Source: Sciurus carolinensis (lineage: Eukaryota > Chordata > Mammalia > Rodentia > Sciuridae). From it: a stretch of 64,000 nucleotides of DNA. Below, piece after piece: positions 21,281-32,729 of this stretch. The notes below the pieces were generated by a model. The model did not search any database, was not told where the DNA came from, and saw only the letters and a list, made by a program, of their open reading frames with translations. Made by a program: the position numbers and the translations under genes. Where the stretch lies: positions 98,394,143 to 98,458,142 of the forward strand of contig NC_062220.1 of assembly GCF_902686445.1 (NCBI RefSeq), given 5' to 3'. How positions within the stretch are numbered: the stretch's first letter is position 1; every line of letters starts with the position of its first letter.

Positions 21281-22840
21281 TAATCAGTGGGTCATTGAGA
21301 TATTGCAGATTTCCTCTATCTACTTATAATGTCCCTGAAGATTGCTAGTATATCCCCTCTTATCCTTCAGTAGCTTGAAGTCTTGGAGGAAGTTGATAAT
21401 GCAGAGCTCCACGAAGAAGCTGCCTCTCTAGGGGTGGTGACCCTCAGGCGGCGTATATTCCCTGCTAGTGGTCAGAGGTGCCTGCACTTGTTGACCAATG
21501 ATCATCCAACAGGGAACTAGGCTGTGGGCTGAGGCAAGTCCTGTTTGTGCCTGTGTCTCTGGTTTTACCGTCCTTGTGAGAAAACCTCTCCCGGCAGGGA
21601 AGACTCACTCAGTGGGGAGGTCTCGCTGGTCAGTTCCCCTCCTAGAGGTTCCCCTAAATCTACAACTACCACCTGGGCTGGGTTGTCTTCCCCTGCAGTG
21701 TTCCCAGGGGCCCGGACCTATCTCCTGGGCCTGGGAGCCTCACCCTCTGCAGGCGAGTCTCCTTAGGCTGCCTCTCCCAGAGAATCCGCCCGCAGTCCTG
21801 GAAACTTCGCTCCGCCCCTAGGCATGTCTCTGTGCGGTTCTTCCAGCAAGAAGCCACCTAGCTCCTGGGACCCTGCTCTGCACCTAATCGCCCGGCTATG
21901 CAGTCCCTCCTCTGAGTCGCCACCTGGAGCCCCGTACAATAGCTCCGAGACCCAGAGACCCGCCACACACCTCCTCCTCCGGACAGCGGCCCGGTTTCCG
22001 ATGCAGTCACTAGGAGCCCAAGCAACTCACTTCACGTGTCCTCCTCCCGCCAACCGCCTGTAGCCCTAGGCAGTCACTCCAAGCCCAAGTGACCCGCCCT
22101 GTTCCTCCTCCTCCTCCTCGGGGTAGCCCCCCAGGTGTTCAGGAGCGGTGGCTCGGAGACCAAGCAACCCACCGCGCTCCTCGTCCAGGCAGGCCACTGG
22201 TGTTCAGGAGCGGTCGCTTTTAGTCCAATCAACTCACCACTCGCCTCCTCCTCTGGTGACCGCCTGTGGCTCTGATGCAGTCACTCCTAGACCAAGCGAA
22301 CCACTGCGCTTCTCCTCTTCCTCCGGGCAAACCTCCAGTGTTTGGAAGCGGTGGTTCTGAGTCCAAACAGCTCGCCACTCAGCTCCTCCTCTGGCAACCA
22401 CCTGTAGCTCTGATGCAGTCACTCCTAGACCAAGCGACCCGCCGTGCTTCTCCTCTTCCTCCGGGCAACCCCCCGGTGTTCAGAAGTGGTTGTTCTGCAT
22501 CCAAACAGCTCGCCACGCAGCTCCTCCTCAGGCAGCCGGCCGGAGCCCCAGTGGTTGCTCCGAGTCCAAGCGCTGTGCTGAGCCGCCTCCTCTACGATGA
22601 TCCCAGTTGTCCGTGTTTACTGCTCCAGTGGGGGGAGGGGCGTCTCGCCAAGCAACTCTACTTCACAAAGTTCCCTGTGTTCCGGGGCTACTGCCCCATC
22701 CGGGACGCCTCCCCAACGGGAGAGACTCACCCGGTGGCCTTGAGCTGGTCCCAAGTCTCTCACTATCTCCTCTTTTGAATCCTGCGTCCTGGAGCAACAT
22801 GAAATGCAGCCGCCCTCTAGGCCGCCATCTTGAAACTCTC
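21281..22840 (-). promoter_or_regulatory. L1 5' UTR (type B), monomer-type, GC-rich
   Basis: 1.56-kb GC-rich 5' UTR. It begins (sense) TTCAAGATGGCGGCC, then unique GC-rich sequence, then the tandem array at about 21960-22560, then 21281-21960 leading to ORF1. Tandem monomer promoters are known from mouse and rat L1. Here the monomer is unrelated by eye to the UTRs at 1748 and 4151. Promoter activity is inferred. Confidence 0.7.
21960..22560 (-). repeat. 138-bp tandem monomers in L1 5' UTR
   Basis: The two best units start at 22261 (CGCCTGTGGCTCTGATGCAG) and 22399 (CACCTGTAGCTCTGATGCAG), 138 bp apart, and are highly alike. Each seems to be two diverged halves of about 69 bp, both with a 'ccaag/ccaaa…ccgc…ctcctcctc' core. 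More diverged or partial units extend left to about 21960. Confidence 0.8.
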
Positions 22841-22854
22841 ACTGCATGGTTTTA
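22841..22854 (+). repeat. Right TSD of the full-length L1
   Basis: ACTGCATGGTTTTA, the second copy. Joining 16034 to 22855 restores the old L1 text ('…catggttttatatgtg'). Confidence 0.92.
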
Positions 22855-23030
22855 TATGTGAAATTTTAAAAAGTTTTCTCATAGAAGAAGAGAATGTTCG
22901 TTTTCAGGGGCTGGTGAGCATGGGTGTTGGGGAGATGTTGGTAAAGTCTAAAAAATTTCAGTTAGAAGGAATAAGTTTAAGTTCAAGTGATCTTTTATAC
23001 AATAAATATAATTATTAATAACACATTGTT
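22855..23030 (+). mobile_element. Old L1 3' end (right half)
   Basis: Continuation of the L1 at 15480-16020: 'tatgtgaaattttaaaaag', 'gaatgttcgttttcagggg', 'tttcagttagaaggaataag', 'ataattattaataacacat'. This is the 3' UTR of an old plus-strand L1. Confidence 0.75.
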
Positions 23031-23043
23031 TTAGTTTTTCATC

Positions 23044-23250
23044 TTTTTTTTTTTTTTTTTTTTTTGATGGTACTGGGAATCAAACCCAGTTGTGCTCTAG
23101 CACTGTGCTACAACTCCAGCACATTTTTATTTTTTCACTTTGAGACAGGGTATCATTAAGTCGTTGAGGTTGGCCTTGAACTTGTGATCCTCCTGCTTCC
23201 GGCTCCCAAGTCACTGGGATTACAGGCGTGTGCGCACCACTGTGCCCAGC
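23044..23250 (-). mobile_element. B1-ID dimeric SINE
   Basis: T-run 23044-23065 is the tail. The ID half follows (antisense 'ggtactgggaatcaaaccca'), then the B1 half ('gatcctcctgcttcc', 'gggattacaggcgtgtgc', ending 'ccactgtgcccagc'). It is close to full length. Confidence 0.9.
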
Positions 23251-23800
23251 GCATAATATTTTCTTTAAAGTGGCAGAGTAGATTCCATTTTTAACTTAAA
23301 AGTGATAAATGTGGAAAGTAATATCTACATTAATTAATTCAATCTAGCCATTCTACAAGATATATGTATTTCAAAACAGCATGTTGTACATGCTAAATTT
23401 ATACAACAAAAGAAAAATATCATTGTCAAACAATGGTAGAAGCATCCAGATGAGTTATATGTGAAACCATGCTATCATTTGTAGTCTTATTCAAGTGCCA
23501 GTTTTATGGTTATATTCACTCACTAACAATCATTTGATTAACCCACTCAGATGATCACATTTCATATTTCTGTAAAGTTTCCATTTTGGGATCTTTATTT
23601 GATTGCAAGTTCCTTGATTTTATTAGCTCTCTTAAACTTTTAAGCCCTTTTTTCTATGCATTTAGTCATTCAATTTCCCTTTACTTTCCCTGCTGCTGTC
23701 CGTAATTAATAAAAAGTAGAATGGTTGGTCTCTTTACTATGTCAGTTCTAAGCTTGAAGTATTCTAGGCTAGCAATGGTTTTCATCTGGGGTAGGAAAAC

Positions 23801-23867
23801 TCCTAATGAGTTTTTTTTTTTTTTTTTAAGGTATCAATCTTTTTTTTTTTTTTTCCTAATGAGTTTT
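23801..23867 (-). mobile_element. Tail-only retroposon insertion with 14-bp repeats
   Basis: TCCTAATGAGTTTT at 23801-23814 recurs exactly at 23854-23867. Between them lie only about 39 bp: two T-runs separated by 'aaggtatcaatc'. This fits a retrotransposition event in which almost nothing but the poly(A) tail was copied. Confidence 0.6.
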
Positions 23868-24984
23868 AAAATGAATGTGTGGGACAAGTTTTATTTGCAT
23901 TTTGTGCTTGGGGAAGAGTTGGGTAAACATCCTTCATGTATGAGATGGGCTCACAAATCTAAATTTCTTCTTCCAAAATGGAGATAGTGCTCTTATTGAA
24001 TGCATTACAGAGTATGCAGGAGTTCTGTTCATCCCTTATGAGTTTGCTCCTTTTTTAGCTTTCTTAGGCATATTTTTCTACTTCTTTCTTTGCTCCTGTA
24101 TAATTTGATTTATGCTGCTAATTGTATGCCTATGTGTCCTCTTTAGAAACAAGTGGTCTGATTTAAGGAGAAGGTCTTTGGGATATTTCATTTTGTATCC
24201 CTAGACTATAACACAGATCTGCAATGAATTGCAGCTCATTGATTATTTGTTATGAATTTGGAAATTTTAGTTGTTCCAGGAAGGATTCAACTTCAGTTTG
24301 GTAATAGGAGGCTGATACATGGCAGCTATAACCTGAGATTCCTTGTAGAGTTCTCTAAGGTACATACACATTTAGAAAGAACAGGATAGTTTTTTTAATT
24401 GGGAGACCCATTTAATATAAATCTCATACTCAGAATATGTGAATAGAGAATTTGTGGGTTGTGTTTGTTAGAAAAAAATAAGGTATAATTGTTAATATTC
24501 AGTTTGAGGGAATGCTTAAAAGGATTTAAATAAGTTTTTAAATTATGGTTTTTCTTTCTGAATCTTATGAAAGAAATAACCACTCCCATGCACACTTCTT
24601 TTCCCTAAGCAAATGGTTACTTCTGAGAGTATTATATTCACTTTGGGTTATCATTACTTTGAAGACATTTTTATAATTAGAGAAGATACTAAAAAGAATA
24701 ACCTGAATTGTCTCAGGGATATAAAATAGTTTCTTCAATGAATGCCTATAGGAATTGTACTTGTTTATGCTGGTTAAGGCAAAGAAATGATTTCTGTTTT
24801 CATTTATTTTGATGGGGAGGTGTAATAATTATTTTTATTATTCATAAAACAATGAATAAGAGAAAATCAGCTCACTTGGGAGAAGAGGTTTTAATTAACT
24901 GAATAGAGAACTTTTTGACCACTAGGGTAATGAATGCAGTGAGACATAAAGAAACAGATTATGAATTACTTTTTAGCATGGTGG

Positions 24985-25130
24985 GGTAGAAAGACCCCAG
25001 GCTTTGAGAAAGTCTCTCTCAAAATCTCTGAGCTTCAATTTTATTTTTTAAAGAATGCTCAGGCATATACTGAAAGATACACTAAGGTTAAATGAGCTAA
25101 TATGTAGATAAGCACCAGGGGAATAATGCT
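24985..25130 (+). mobile_element. Probable MIR SINE
   Basis: 'ctctgagcttcaattttatt' then 'aggttaaatgagctaatatg' follow MIR order. It is diverged. Confidence 0.5.
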
Positions 25131-26074
25131 ACCTCTGAGCTTTCCCCATACTAGATCATCCTGACAGATATTTAATAACTGTTCTCAGTCCTCTGGAATC
25201 TCTAGAGAGGAATATGCATCTCTCCTAGATGATTTAGAAATTTATCAGCTAAAGACAGGGTGTTGGATCAAAGGGGACCCTTTGAGAATTTTTATAGACT
25301 GAGTTCAGAAGAGGCCTGTTATAAATATGGGATTGAATATTTACAGATATGAATATTGTGAATATGAATATTGTTTTGTTTCATAAATTAGAGCCATTGA
25401 CTTTCATATTTGTTTTTGCTGCTCTGATCCACATGTTATCATACAGAAACTGTGACTTGGACACTTTTTGTTGAGAAACAGTATGGACAGAAGTAAAATA
25501 ACTTTTCAAACTATTTCTTAGTTCATCCCTTAAAATATCACATTCCCCAACCTTCCATTCCATTTTCTCTCAATCTTACCCTATTTAAACTCATGAGGAC
25601 AACCAGACTACATGATATTTTGGGTATCTCACTGTGGGAGCTAAGTCAAAATGATTTAGATGGTTTTTAGTCACTAGACAAGAAAACAGTGTAATGAGCT
25701 AGTATATTTAAGGAATTTTTGAAAATTTTTAGTTTTGGGTAGTTTTTAATGTAGCAGGCTCCCAGTGAATGAATACTCTCAGTTATTTTCTGAAAAATAT
25801 TTGGTTTACATTTTTCTGAGTGGTATAGAACATGTTTCTCTGAAGATACATGAGATTGTTTGCAGTTTACTCAAATTGCATAGAACAAACCATCCCATAT
25901 AAGGACTTGATCATTTCTTGACTATAGTTGTAGAAATGACAATTCAACTCACACATTTAAAATTTTTCTCTTTACTGATTGTCTGAAAAGGCAAAATGAT
26001 AAACATTGAATAAAATAACATGTGAAGAAAAGGTGGTAGCAAAAAGGGCAGTTGTCTTTGGGTCAGAATTCATG

Positions 26075-26225
26075 AGTTTTAGTTCTTGTGCCATTTGTTC
26101 TCTGTGATTTTGACAAGTTATTTTATTGTTTAAGTATTTCTTTTGTAATCTATAAAATGGGGATAATATTGACACTTAAACCATTTCTGATGAGAGTTAA
26201 ATGTGATAGGATATGTTAAAGCATT
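26075..26225 (+). mobile_element. MIR SINE
   Basis: 'tgtgattttgacaagttatt', then 'aatctataaaatggggataa' and 'gagttaaatgtgatagg' match the MIR core and 3' part in order. Confidence 0.7.
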
Positions 26226-27869
26226 TCGAAAGACATGAAGTATTTTATATAAATAGTAAGGAATGAAGGAGACTTGAATATACCTTCTTACTGGCTTATT
26301 AAATACAAAATAGTTAAAAATCCAAACTTGATCATGTGGACGTAATTAAAGCAGTCAAATTAATCCAGCAAGTGGTAGAGACAGTAGATTTGGGCTCATT
26401 TGATTTGGGATATCATCTTGACTTTTGTACCAAATGGCTCTAATATCTTCCCCAATTGTCTTTATCTAGCTGTTCTTTAGTTCCTTATCTGTAATAAGGA
26501 TTGCTTGCTTCTAAGGGCTATGTAAAGAGAAAGTAAATTAAGGAGTGGACTATAGAATGTTATATTTTGTAAGCCCAACACCTCTAAGTTATGCCTTTAG
26601 AGTTTGGAAGGACAGAAAGATTTAATTTATTAGAAAGAAAATAATATTGGGTAGTCAAGTATTATAAGGGGTCCAGAGAATATCAAAATTCAACTTACTT
26701 TTCCATTTAAGTTGCCTGTCTGAAGTGGTGAGTCCATCTAGGGTGAAGGTTAAATAGATTTTGGTCTCTTCTGTCTTTCGTGATCTCAGTCTATCTTCCC
26801 TTTTTTCTCTTCTGTCCTTCTGGGGACCAAATTTGTTGTGTTTTTGGCTCTGACTTGTGCTTTGTTGAGCTGGAGGTGTGTGGGTGAGGGATGGGTTGGG
26901 CATTTTGAGACTTCAGGATATGATGAAGAAAAAAAGATCTCCCTGTACCAGGGTCTACCCTCTTGGTGTTGCCCACCAGGTGTAGACTAACTTCATTCAG
27001 TGCACTGCAATGCTAACACTCTTTTCTCCATCTTGTGTTGGATCTGTTTGCCAGTAAGTAGCAGAGATTGATCTTTAAACAATGAATATAATTACTGCTT
27101 CTCTAGTTTTCCCAATAAGGGTATTGAACTGTGGGGTCCTTTCAGTTTCTAAAAAGATGATTAAGGTTGGAGGACTCCTTTAGTATCACTGAGGGACACA
27201 AGTGATAGATTTTCTTTTGCTTGTTTAAAGGAGAGACAGAGAAAGAAGTAGGATCCTTAGTTCTGAATTCAGTGTTTCAGCATTAAATGGAATTTCCTTC
27301 GTGCAAGTGAAATGTTACTTTGTGGAAATTTGTATGTGAATGTCACTGTCAGCACATTTATAGCATCAATTAGTAGTTCCAGTAGGTGGTGTGTTTGAAA
27401 CAGGAGGTTCAGATGCCATATATTTATAAGGTCTGTACCCCCGAAGTATGAAGCCAGTGACTGTGGTGACTGTGTTCTGTGTGCACTAAAACCCTTGATT
27501 GATCCAAACATACTGTTCTTTGTTCTGTAGGTGCCCTTTGCACGTCTATTAAAGATATTTTTCCTACTACTTAGGACTGGGAGTCATGCTAATGGTGTTT
27601 TTCACAAACTGTTACCTTCATATGAATAAATTTAATTCGGTGTTGATCGTTTCCCCTTATCAATTTCTTTTTTTCACCTCCTCTAATCAGCCAATAAAAA
27701 GGAATTCAAGCTCTCACGAATCCATCCCCTCTTCTCTGACCTTGATTCAGATTCTCACCTTGTTTCTTTCCCCTAAACTATAGCCAGGTGGGTTTGATAG
27801 GTTTCCCAGTGCTGCAAGTATATTATTATATCATTTATGCAGATTTTTACATTCATTAAGAGATTTTTT

Positions 27870-28000
27870 ATACACATTTTCTTATTTAGTTCTCAAACCA
27901 AATGATAGAGTAGATATTATCCTTATGCACATTTGATAACTAAGGAAAAAACTCAGAGGTCAGGAACTTTCCAAAGGTTCTGCAATTGGTCAATGGTTGA
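27870..28000 (-). mobile_element. Probable MIR SINE
   Basis: Antisense MIR: 'agtagatattatccttatg', 'gataactaaggaaaaaactc', 'tcaggaactttccaaaggt'. Confidence 0.6.
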
Positions 28001-28040
28001 AGACTTCATATTTCAGAAAATAGTTTATTAAAAAAATTCA

Positions 28041-28240
28041 GCTGGGCGCGGTAGCACACGCCTAATCCCAGCTCCTCAGAGGCAGGAGGATCATGAGTTT
28101 AAAGCCAGCCTCGGCAATGCCAAGGCACTAAGCAACTCAATGAGACCCTGTCTCTAAATAAAATACAAAATAGGGCTGGGGATGTGGCTCAGTGTTCGAG
28201 TGCACCTGTGTTCAATCCCTGGTACCAAAAAAGAAAAAGA
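28041..28240 (+). mobile_element. B1-ID dimeric SINE with 9-bp TSD
   Basis: B1 half (GCTGGGCGCGGTAGCAC, 'gaggcaggaggatcatgag', 'gagaccctgtctctaaataa'), then the ID half ('gggctggggatgtggctcag', 'ttcaatccctggtacc') and an A-rich tail. AAAAATTCA flanks it at 28032-28040 and 28241-28249. The A and B boxes of the tRNA-derived ID part are recognisable. Confidence 0.92.
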
Positions 28241-28839
28241 AAAAATTCATGAACTCTAGGACAAAAATGAAGTTTTCTGTAGATTTTATTAGTGTAATGA
28301 ATGAGTCAACACAGAGACACAGATACATTTAAGGATCATTTTTTTAAATTTTGGAAATGAAATCAACTACTTAAAAGGAAAAAAAAAGTTTTAATGTTTT
28401 TGTTGTTTTATGAAATAATTAGGTTGAGTAATGTAACAAGAGAAAAATGCTTGATTAGTTTTCAAATGACAGTTGAACATAAATCAGAATTGATTTACAG
28501 TTTCTTATGTTCTTTTTAACAAAGAAAAATTTAAAATAATAAATTTGAAAAACACATGATTCCTTTTTTTTTTCTATTTCATTTGGAAAAGTCTGAAAGT
28601 AGTGAAAAGAATAGATATAGAAAAATGAATTAATGTGTTAGTTTTAATTTGTGTCTGGGAAATAATTAAAAAATTTTATATTTGTACTTTAGGAGATTAT
28701 GATGTAAAGGAAAGGAACAATAGCAGAAACAAGAACAACAGGGTAGTTGTATGTTTTACCCCTTTTTCTCTACATTGCATAATTTAAAGAAACTGTAAAA
28801 ATTTCAAAATTATCAAATTTTATATTTTAAATAAGTATT

Positions 28840-28990
28840 TCAGGTTTAATTTTTAACTTTTGAATTATAAAATAGTTTTATGCTCATAGAAAAGTTGTAA
28901 AAATAGTAGAGTGGTATACTTTCCACTGTTTCTCTAATGCTAACATTTTACTATGATCAAAACTAAGAAGAAAAACTTCACACTTTATTT
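28840..28990 (-). mobile_element. Ancient L1 3' UTR fragment
   Basis: 'atagaaaagttgtaaaaata' followed by 'gtttctctaatgctaac' resembles the antisense 3' UTR of ancient L1ME/MC copies. It is short and diverged. Confidence 0.4.
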
Positions 28991-29089
28991 TGATGCACTA
29001 TTTTTTCCACTAATGTTCAGGTTTAGTGAGCTTTTGAATTTGTGAAAGAATGAGGGATACAAGAGTTTAAGAAGATAGCATTGATCCAC

Positions 29090-29250
29090 TGAACTTCTAT
29101 TCTTTCCCCCTCCCTTGCTGTGTTAGCATCCACATATCAAAGAGAACATTTGACTTTTATTTTGGGGATTGGTTTATTTCACTTAGCATGATAGTCTCCA
29201 AATTCATCTGTTTACTGGCAAAAGTTATAAAGTCATTCTATTTTGTGGCT
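29090..29250 (-). mobile_element. L1 3' fragment
   Basis: 'ggtttatttcacttagcatg' and 'atagtctccaaattcatc' correspond to the antisense end of ORF2 and start of 3' UTR in the L1 lineage of this window (compare 9785-9830). Confidence 0.65.
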
Positions 29251-29530
29251 AAGAATATGAGGAGAGGAAAAAAACAAGAAGATAAACATTGAGAGTAGTG
29301 AAAATGATTGTGTGTGTGTGTATGTGTATGTGAATGTGTACAGTGATCAGAAGACTCTTAATATTTTTATTTAATACTTTGTCTTTTTACTACAACTGTT
29401 GTGCCTTAAGTCCTAACTAGAGTCTCTTCCTTTTCTTGTCTTGTTGATGAGAGGCATATCTCTTAGCTTCATGGGAAGATTGTCACAAAATTTCCTTTCA
29501 AAGGGATTATATTAATTAAAAGGTCTAAAT

Positions 29531-29650
29531 ATGCTGGGGACATATTTCAGTGGCTGAGCATTTGCTTAGCATGCATGGGGACCTGGGTTCAATTCCCAGC
29601 ACAACCAAAAATAAAAATTAAAAAAATAAAAAAATAAAAAAAATACATTT
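29531..29650 (+). mobile_element. ID SINE
   Basis: Single tRNA-derived ID: A-box region 'cagtggctgagcatttgc', B box 'gggttcaattcccagc', then an A-rich tail of AAAAAAT repeats to about 29647. It has the sequence of a retroposed tRNA relative, not of a folded tRNA gene. Confidence 0.85.
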
Positions 29651-29654
29651 AAAG

Positions 29655-30175
29655 CAGTTTCTCTGAAAAAATAAAAATTCTATTAATTTTCCAGGATTAA
29701 AATTAAAATATAATTCAGTTTTGAAAAGTCTACATATAAGTTTAAATCTACTTCTTCCAATAAATCGTGGTGTAATTCTAGGGTATATTGTTTAAACAAA
29801 GTCAATTATTTACCAATATTTCCTCAAATGTATTTTACTAAGGATTCTGAGGATGAATCCCCACCCATTGACATAAAGAGACAGTACTGCCCCACTTATC
29901 CCCCATTTAAGGAGAAGGGAGACATTGTTTTGTGTTGTCACAGCAGCAGGGCTCCACCGAAGTTCCAGATGTGGAAAGGGAGTGCCATACCCCGCATCTA
30001 TACAGACCCTTCTCAGACTCTGTTCTATTGCACCTGGGAATAGTTAGTCACTTACAGCCACAATTTGGTTCTCTGTGGGGCTTCCTGCTCACTAAATGGT
30101 GATTTGTTTTCATTTCCTTAGTCTGTTGGCATGTTGACAATTCTTCAGTGACAGGAATATATTTATAATGGATTT
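29655..30175. other. Intron, no gene seen
   Basis: Contains a 71-codon frame at 29828-30043 with no recognisable family. Its slightly higher GC content could reflect an old unnamed repeat. Confidence 0.35.
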
Positions 30176-30179
30176 TCAT

Positions 30180-32109
30180 ATTATAGTGTCATATCTAAGA
30201 AATCGCTGCCAAATCCAAGATCATAAAGATTTACTTCTTTGTTTTCTTCTGTTTAATAGTTTTAGCTATTATGTTTAGGTCTATTTTTATGTGCTTAATT
30301 TGTTTTATTAAATTGTGAATTGGCAATTTATAAAATTATGGGGAATAAAGTAATGTTATAATTTGTGAGTACAGTGTGGAACAATTAAATCGAACTAGTT
30401 AACATATCCATCACCTCAAACACATAACACTATTTTGTGGTGAGAACATTTGAAAATTTATTTTCTTAGCAATTGTGAATTGTTTAATAAATACTGTATT
30501 ATTAATTGTGTTCATCAGGGTATGCAATAGAACTTAGAAACAAGTATCTTCCACCCATGTGATAGGTTTTGTGCCCTTTGGCCATCATCTCCTCTTTTCT
30601 TATCATCCTCTTCCCTGGTAACCACCATTCTACTCTTTGCTGTTGGGAGTTTGATTGTTTTAGATTCTACATATAGTTGAGAATATGTGAGATATGTCTT
30701 TCTTTGCCTGGTGTATTTTACTTAGCATTATGATTTCCAATTCTGTCCATGTTATTGCAAAATGACAGACTTTTATTCTTTTTAAAGGTTGAATTACAAA
30801 AAAAAGGTTGAATTACATTCTGTTATTCATGTACATCCCAGTTTCTTTATCCATTTATCTGTCAATGAATACTTAGGTTCAATCCATAACTTGGCTATTC
30901 TGAATAGTGTTGCAGTGAACATGGGAATGAAGACATATTTTTGACAAACAGATTGCATATATTTTAGATAAATACCCAGAAGTTGGATTTCTGGATGAAC
31001 TGGTTATTCTTCTTTTTAGTGTTTTTTTTTTGGCAGAACCTCCACACAGGTTTTCATAATGGCTGTAGTAATTTATATTCTCACCAACAGTGTATGTATA
31101 TATAAAATCATTTTTTGAAAAGAACATTCTTTCCCAATTATATTGTCTTGGAAAGCTTATCAAAACTAACTGCAATGTAAATTTTCAAAAATTCACCCAT
31201 TCATGCATGTATCACTTGTTCATTCTGAATTCAGAAGCTGTTGACATGAAAAAAATATCTAATCTCATGTCCTAATTAAACAGATGAGAAAATCATTTGG
31301 AAGTATAATTTATAATCATTAGAAAAGACATATACACTGACTGGGTCTAACTTTGTTTAATCTATTGTATTGGAACTACTTCATTTTAAACATGTGGTGA
31401 TCATTTCATGATATTTTTCAGTAATGTGTTAAAAGATTATGGATAAATATAAACTTTATATTTACAAACAAATATAATTAATGAGTAATACCTTATTACA
31501 CACTTTTAAAAAATGATACGAACTCTCTAACTGCCTTACTATAAATGCAATTATACAAATATCAAAGAATTAGAGCTCTCTTTCCTAGAATTAACGGATT
31601 TGTGTGAATGTAATACTAAATTACTTTTGTTATCTACATTTTCAAAGCCATATTTTATACATAATTTCACCTGAACATTAGTTTTCCTCTTATTATGAAA
31701 ACCTTAGGTTTTGTAAGTATTTCATGTTATGTAACTCCTTTTATGATTTTTCAGTGGGAATTCTTTATAAATTAAAATTGTTTCATTAGAAGTTTGTATT
31801 TAAATTCTAAGTAAAAATTTTATTTTAATAGTTAAAAAAACTAACTGCATATAAATCTGAGAATTTTTTAAATTTATGCATTTATCTTATGCTAGTATCA
31901 CATTGCCTTGTTTTATGGTAAGTTTCGATATTGGGATGAATGAGTCCTCCAACTTTGTTCTTTTCCTTGATTTTTTTGGCTACTCTGTGTTCCTAGAATT
32001 TCCCTATGAATTGTAGGATAAATTTTACTTCTGCAAAAAAGGCAACTAGGATTTGTATAGGTAGGATTACATTGAAACTTGAGATCAGTTTGCGATGCAT
32101 TGTCATCTT
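30180..32109 (-). mobile_element. Ancient L1 pieces, left of the inserted L1
   Basis: Several antisense L1M-type blocks. 30180-30290 is an ORF2 piece ('gtgtcatatctaagaaatcg'). 30340-31110 is a 3' UTR and ORF2 end ('aactagttaacatatcc', 'cagtttctttatccattt'). 31115-31180 is an ORF2 piece ('attatattgtcttggaaag'). 31890-32109 is an RT-end piece ('ggctactctgtgttcctag'). The last continues after the inserted L1, from 38370 on. Order and divergence suggest at least two ancient copies. Confidence 0.6.
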
Positions 32110-32120
32110 AAGAATATCAA
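32110..32120 (+). repeat. Left TSD of rearranged L1
   Basis: AAGAATATCAA, matching AAGAATATTAA at 38359-38369 with one mismatch. Confidence 0.75.
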
Positions 32121-32729
32121 GGTGCCCTGACCCAGGCCCACCACCTGTTCTGAACTCCAGCTATGCCCAGGCCCACAGCCCACAGTCTAGCGCCAGTGCC
32201 CTGCGCAGTCTATCGCCCATGCTATGGCCACACATCTACCAACACATGGGGTCGCCTCTGCCCACTATCATGGATCATTCCTGACCTGGAGGGCACCATC
32301 CCTAGTGGGACAGCTCCTTTCTTGGGACACCACATTATCAAGTACCTCTCAGGCATCAGACTACTGAAGACTAGGGAGGTTTGAGAAGTACAGTATAATT
32401 TTATTGTTGAATTTTTTTTTACTAGTAGTATTATTACTATTATTAGTATTATTCCTACTATTATTTCTATTCTTATTTTTTTATTATTTTTCTCACTCTC
32501 TATTTTCCTCTTATCTGTTTCCTTGGAGACTCTTTCTCTCTTTTCTCATGCTAACAACCAATATCTTACTAGGGACTATTTGGATTAAGGATGTACATTG
32601 TTTATTTTGTGTGCTGCTAATGTTGATCTACTACTTTAAAGTGAGGTATTGGAAACCTGCAGGGACACTATAAGTCTACAGGAGGGAAACTGCAATGCCT
32701 TGGATTCACAGTGCTAGAGGGGAAGATAC
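32121..32729 (+). promoter_or_regulatory. L1 5' UTR (type C), truncated
   Basis: GC-rich start (CCCTGACCCAGGCCCACC and similar), then 'aagtacctctcaggcatcag' and an AT/pyrimidine-rich block with TTATTA runs before ORF1. The middle matches the 5' UTR at 4690-4730 in antisense. The YY1-like head is absent, so the insertion is slightly 5'-truncated or its head is diverged. Confidence 0.6.

Larger units (their letters stand above)
16035..22840 (-). mobile_element. Full-length L1, 6.8 kb
   Basis: Complete minus-strand L1: poly-T tail and 3' UTR (16035-16330), ORF2 (16331-20162), ORF1 (20226-21280) and a long 5' UTR (21281-22840) ending in the YY1-like head (22821-22832). It is flanked by a perfect 14-bp duplication and inserted in an old plus-strand L1. 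ORF1 is 1055 bp (352 codons if one lost base is allowed) and ORF2 about 1278 codons, both full size for L1. A few point lesions disable it, so it is recent but dead. It is antisense to SUGCT. Confidence 0.95.
23260..28029. other. Intron with scattered old repeats, no gene seen
   Basis: Apart from the MIR pieces and the small insertion listed separately, I see no conserved frame, promoter-like GC-rich block or named repeat. The open frames here are all under 90 codons and look random. Confidence 0.4.

Noticed and set aside
21498..22063. Overlapping plus-strand frames of 63-107 codons
   Set aside because: Same reason: GC-rich L1 5' UTR read in antisense. The longest one, with repeats, is listed only as a low-interest finding.
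29828..30043. 71-codon frame as a possible small exon
   Set aside because: No acceptor/donor pair in a fitting position and no family I recognise.
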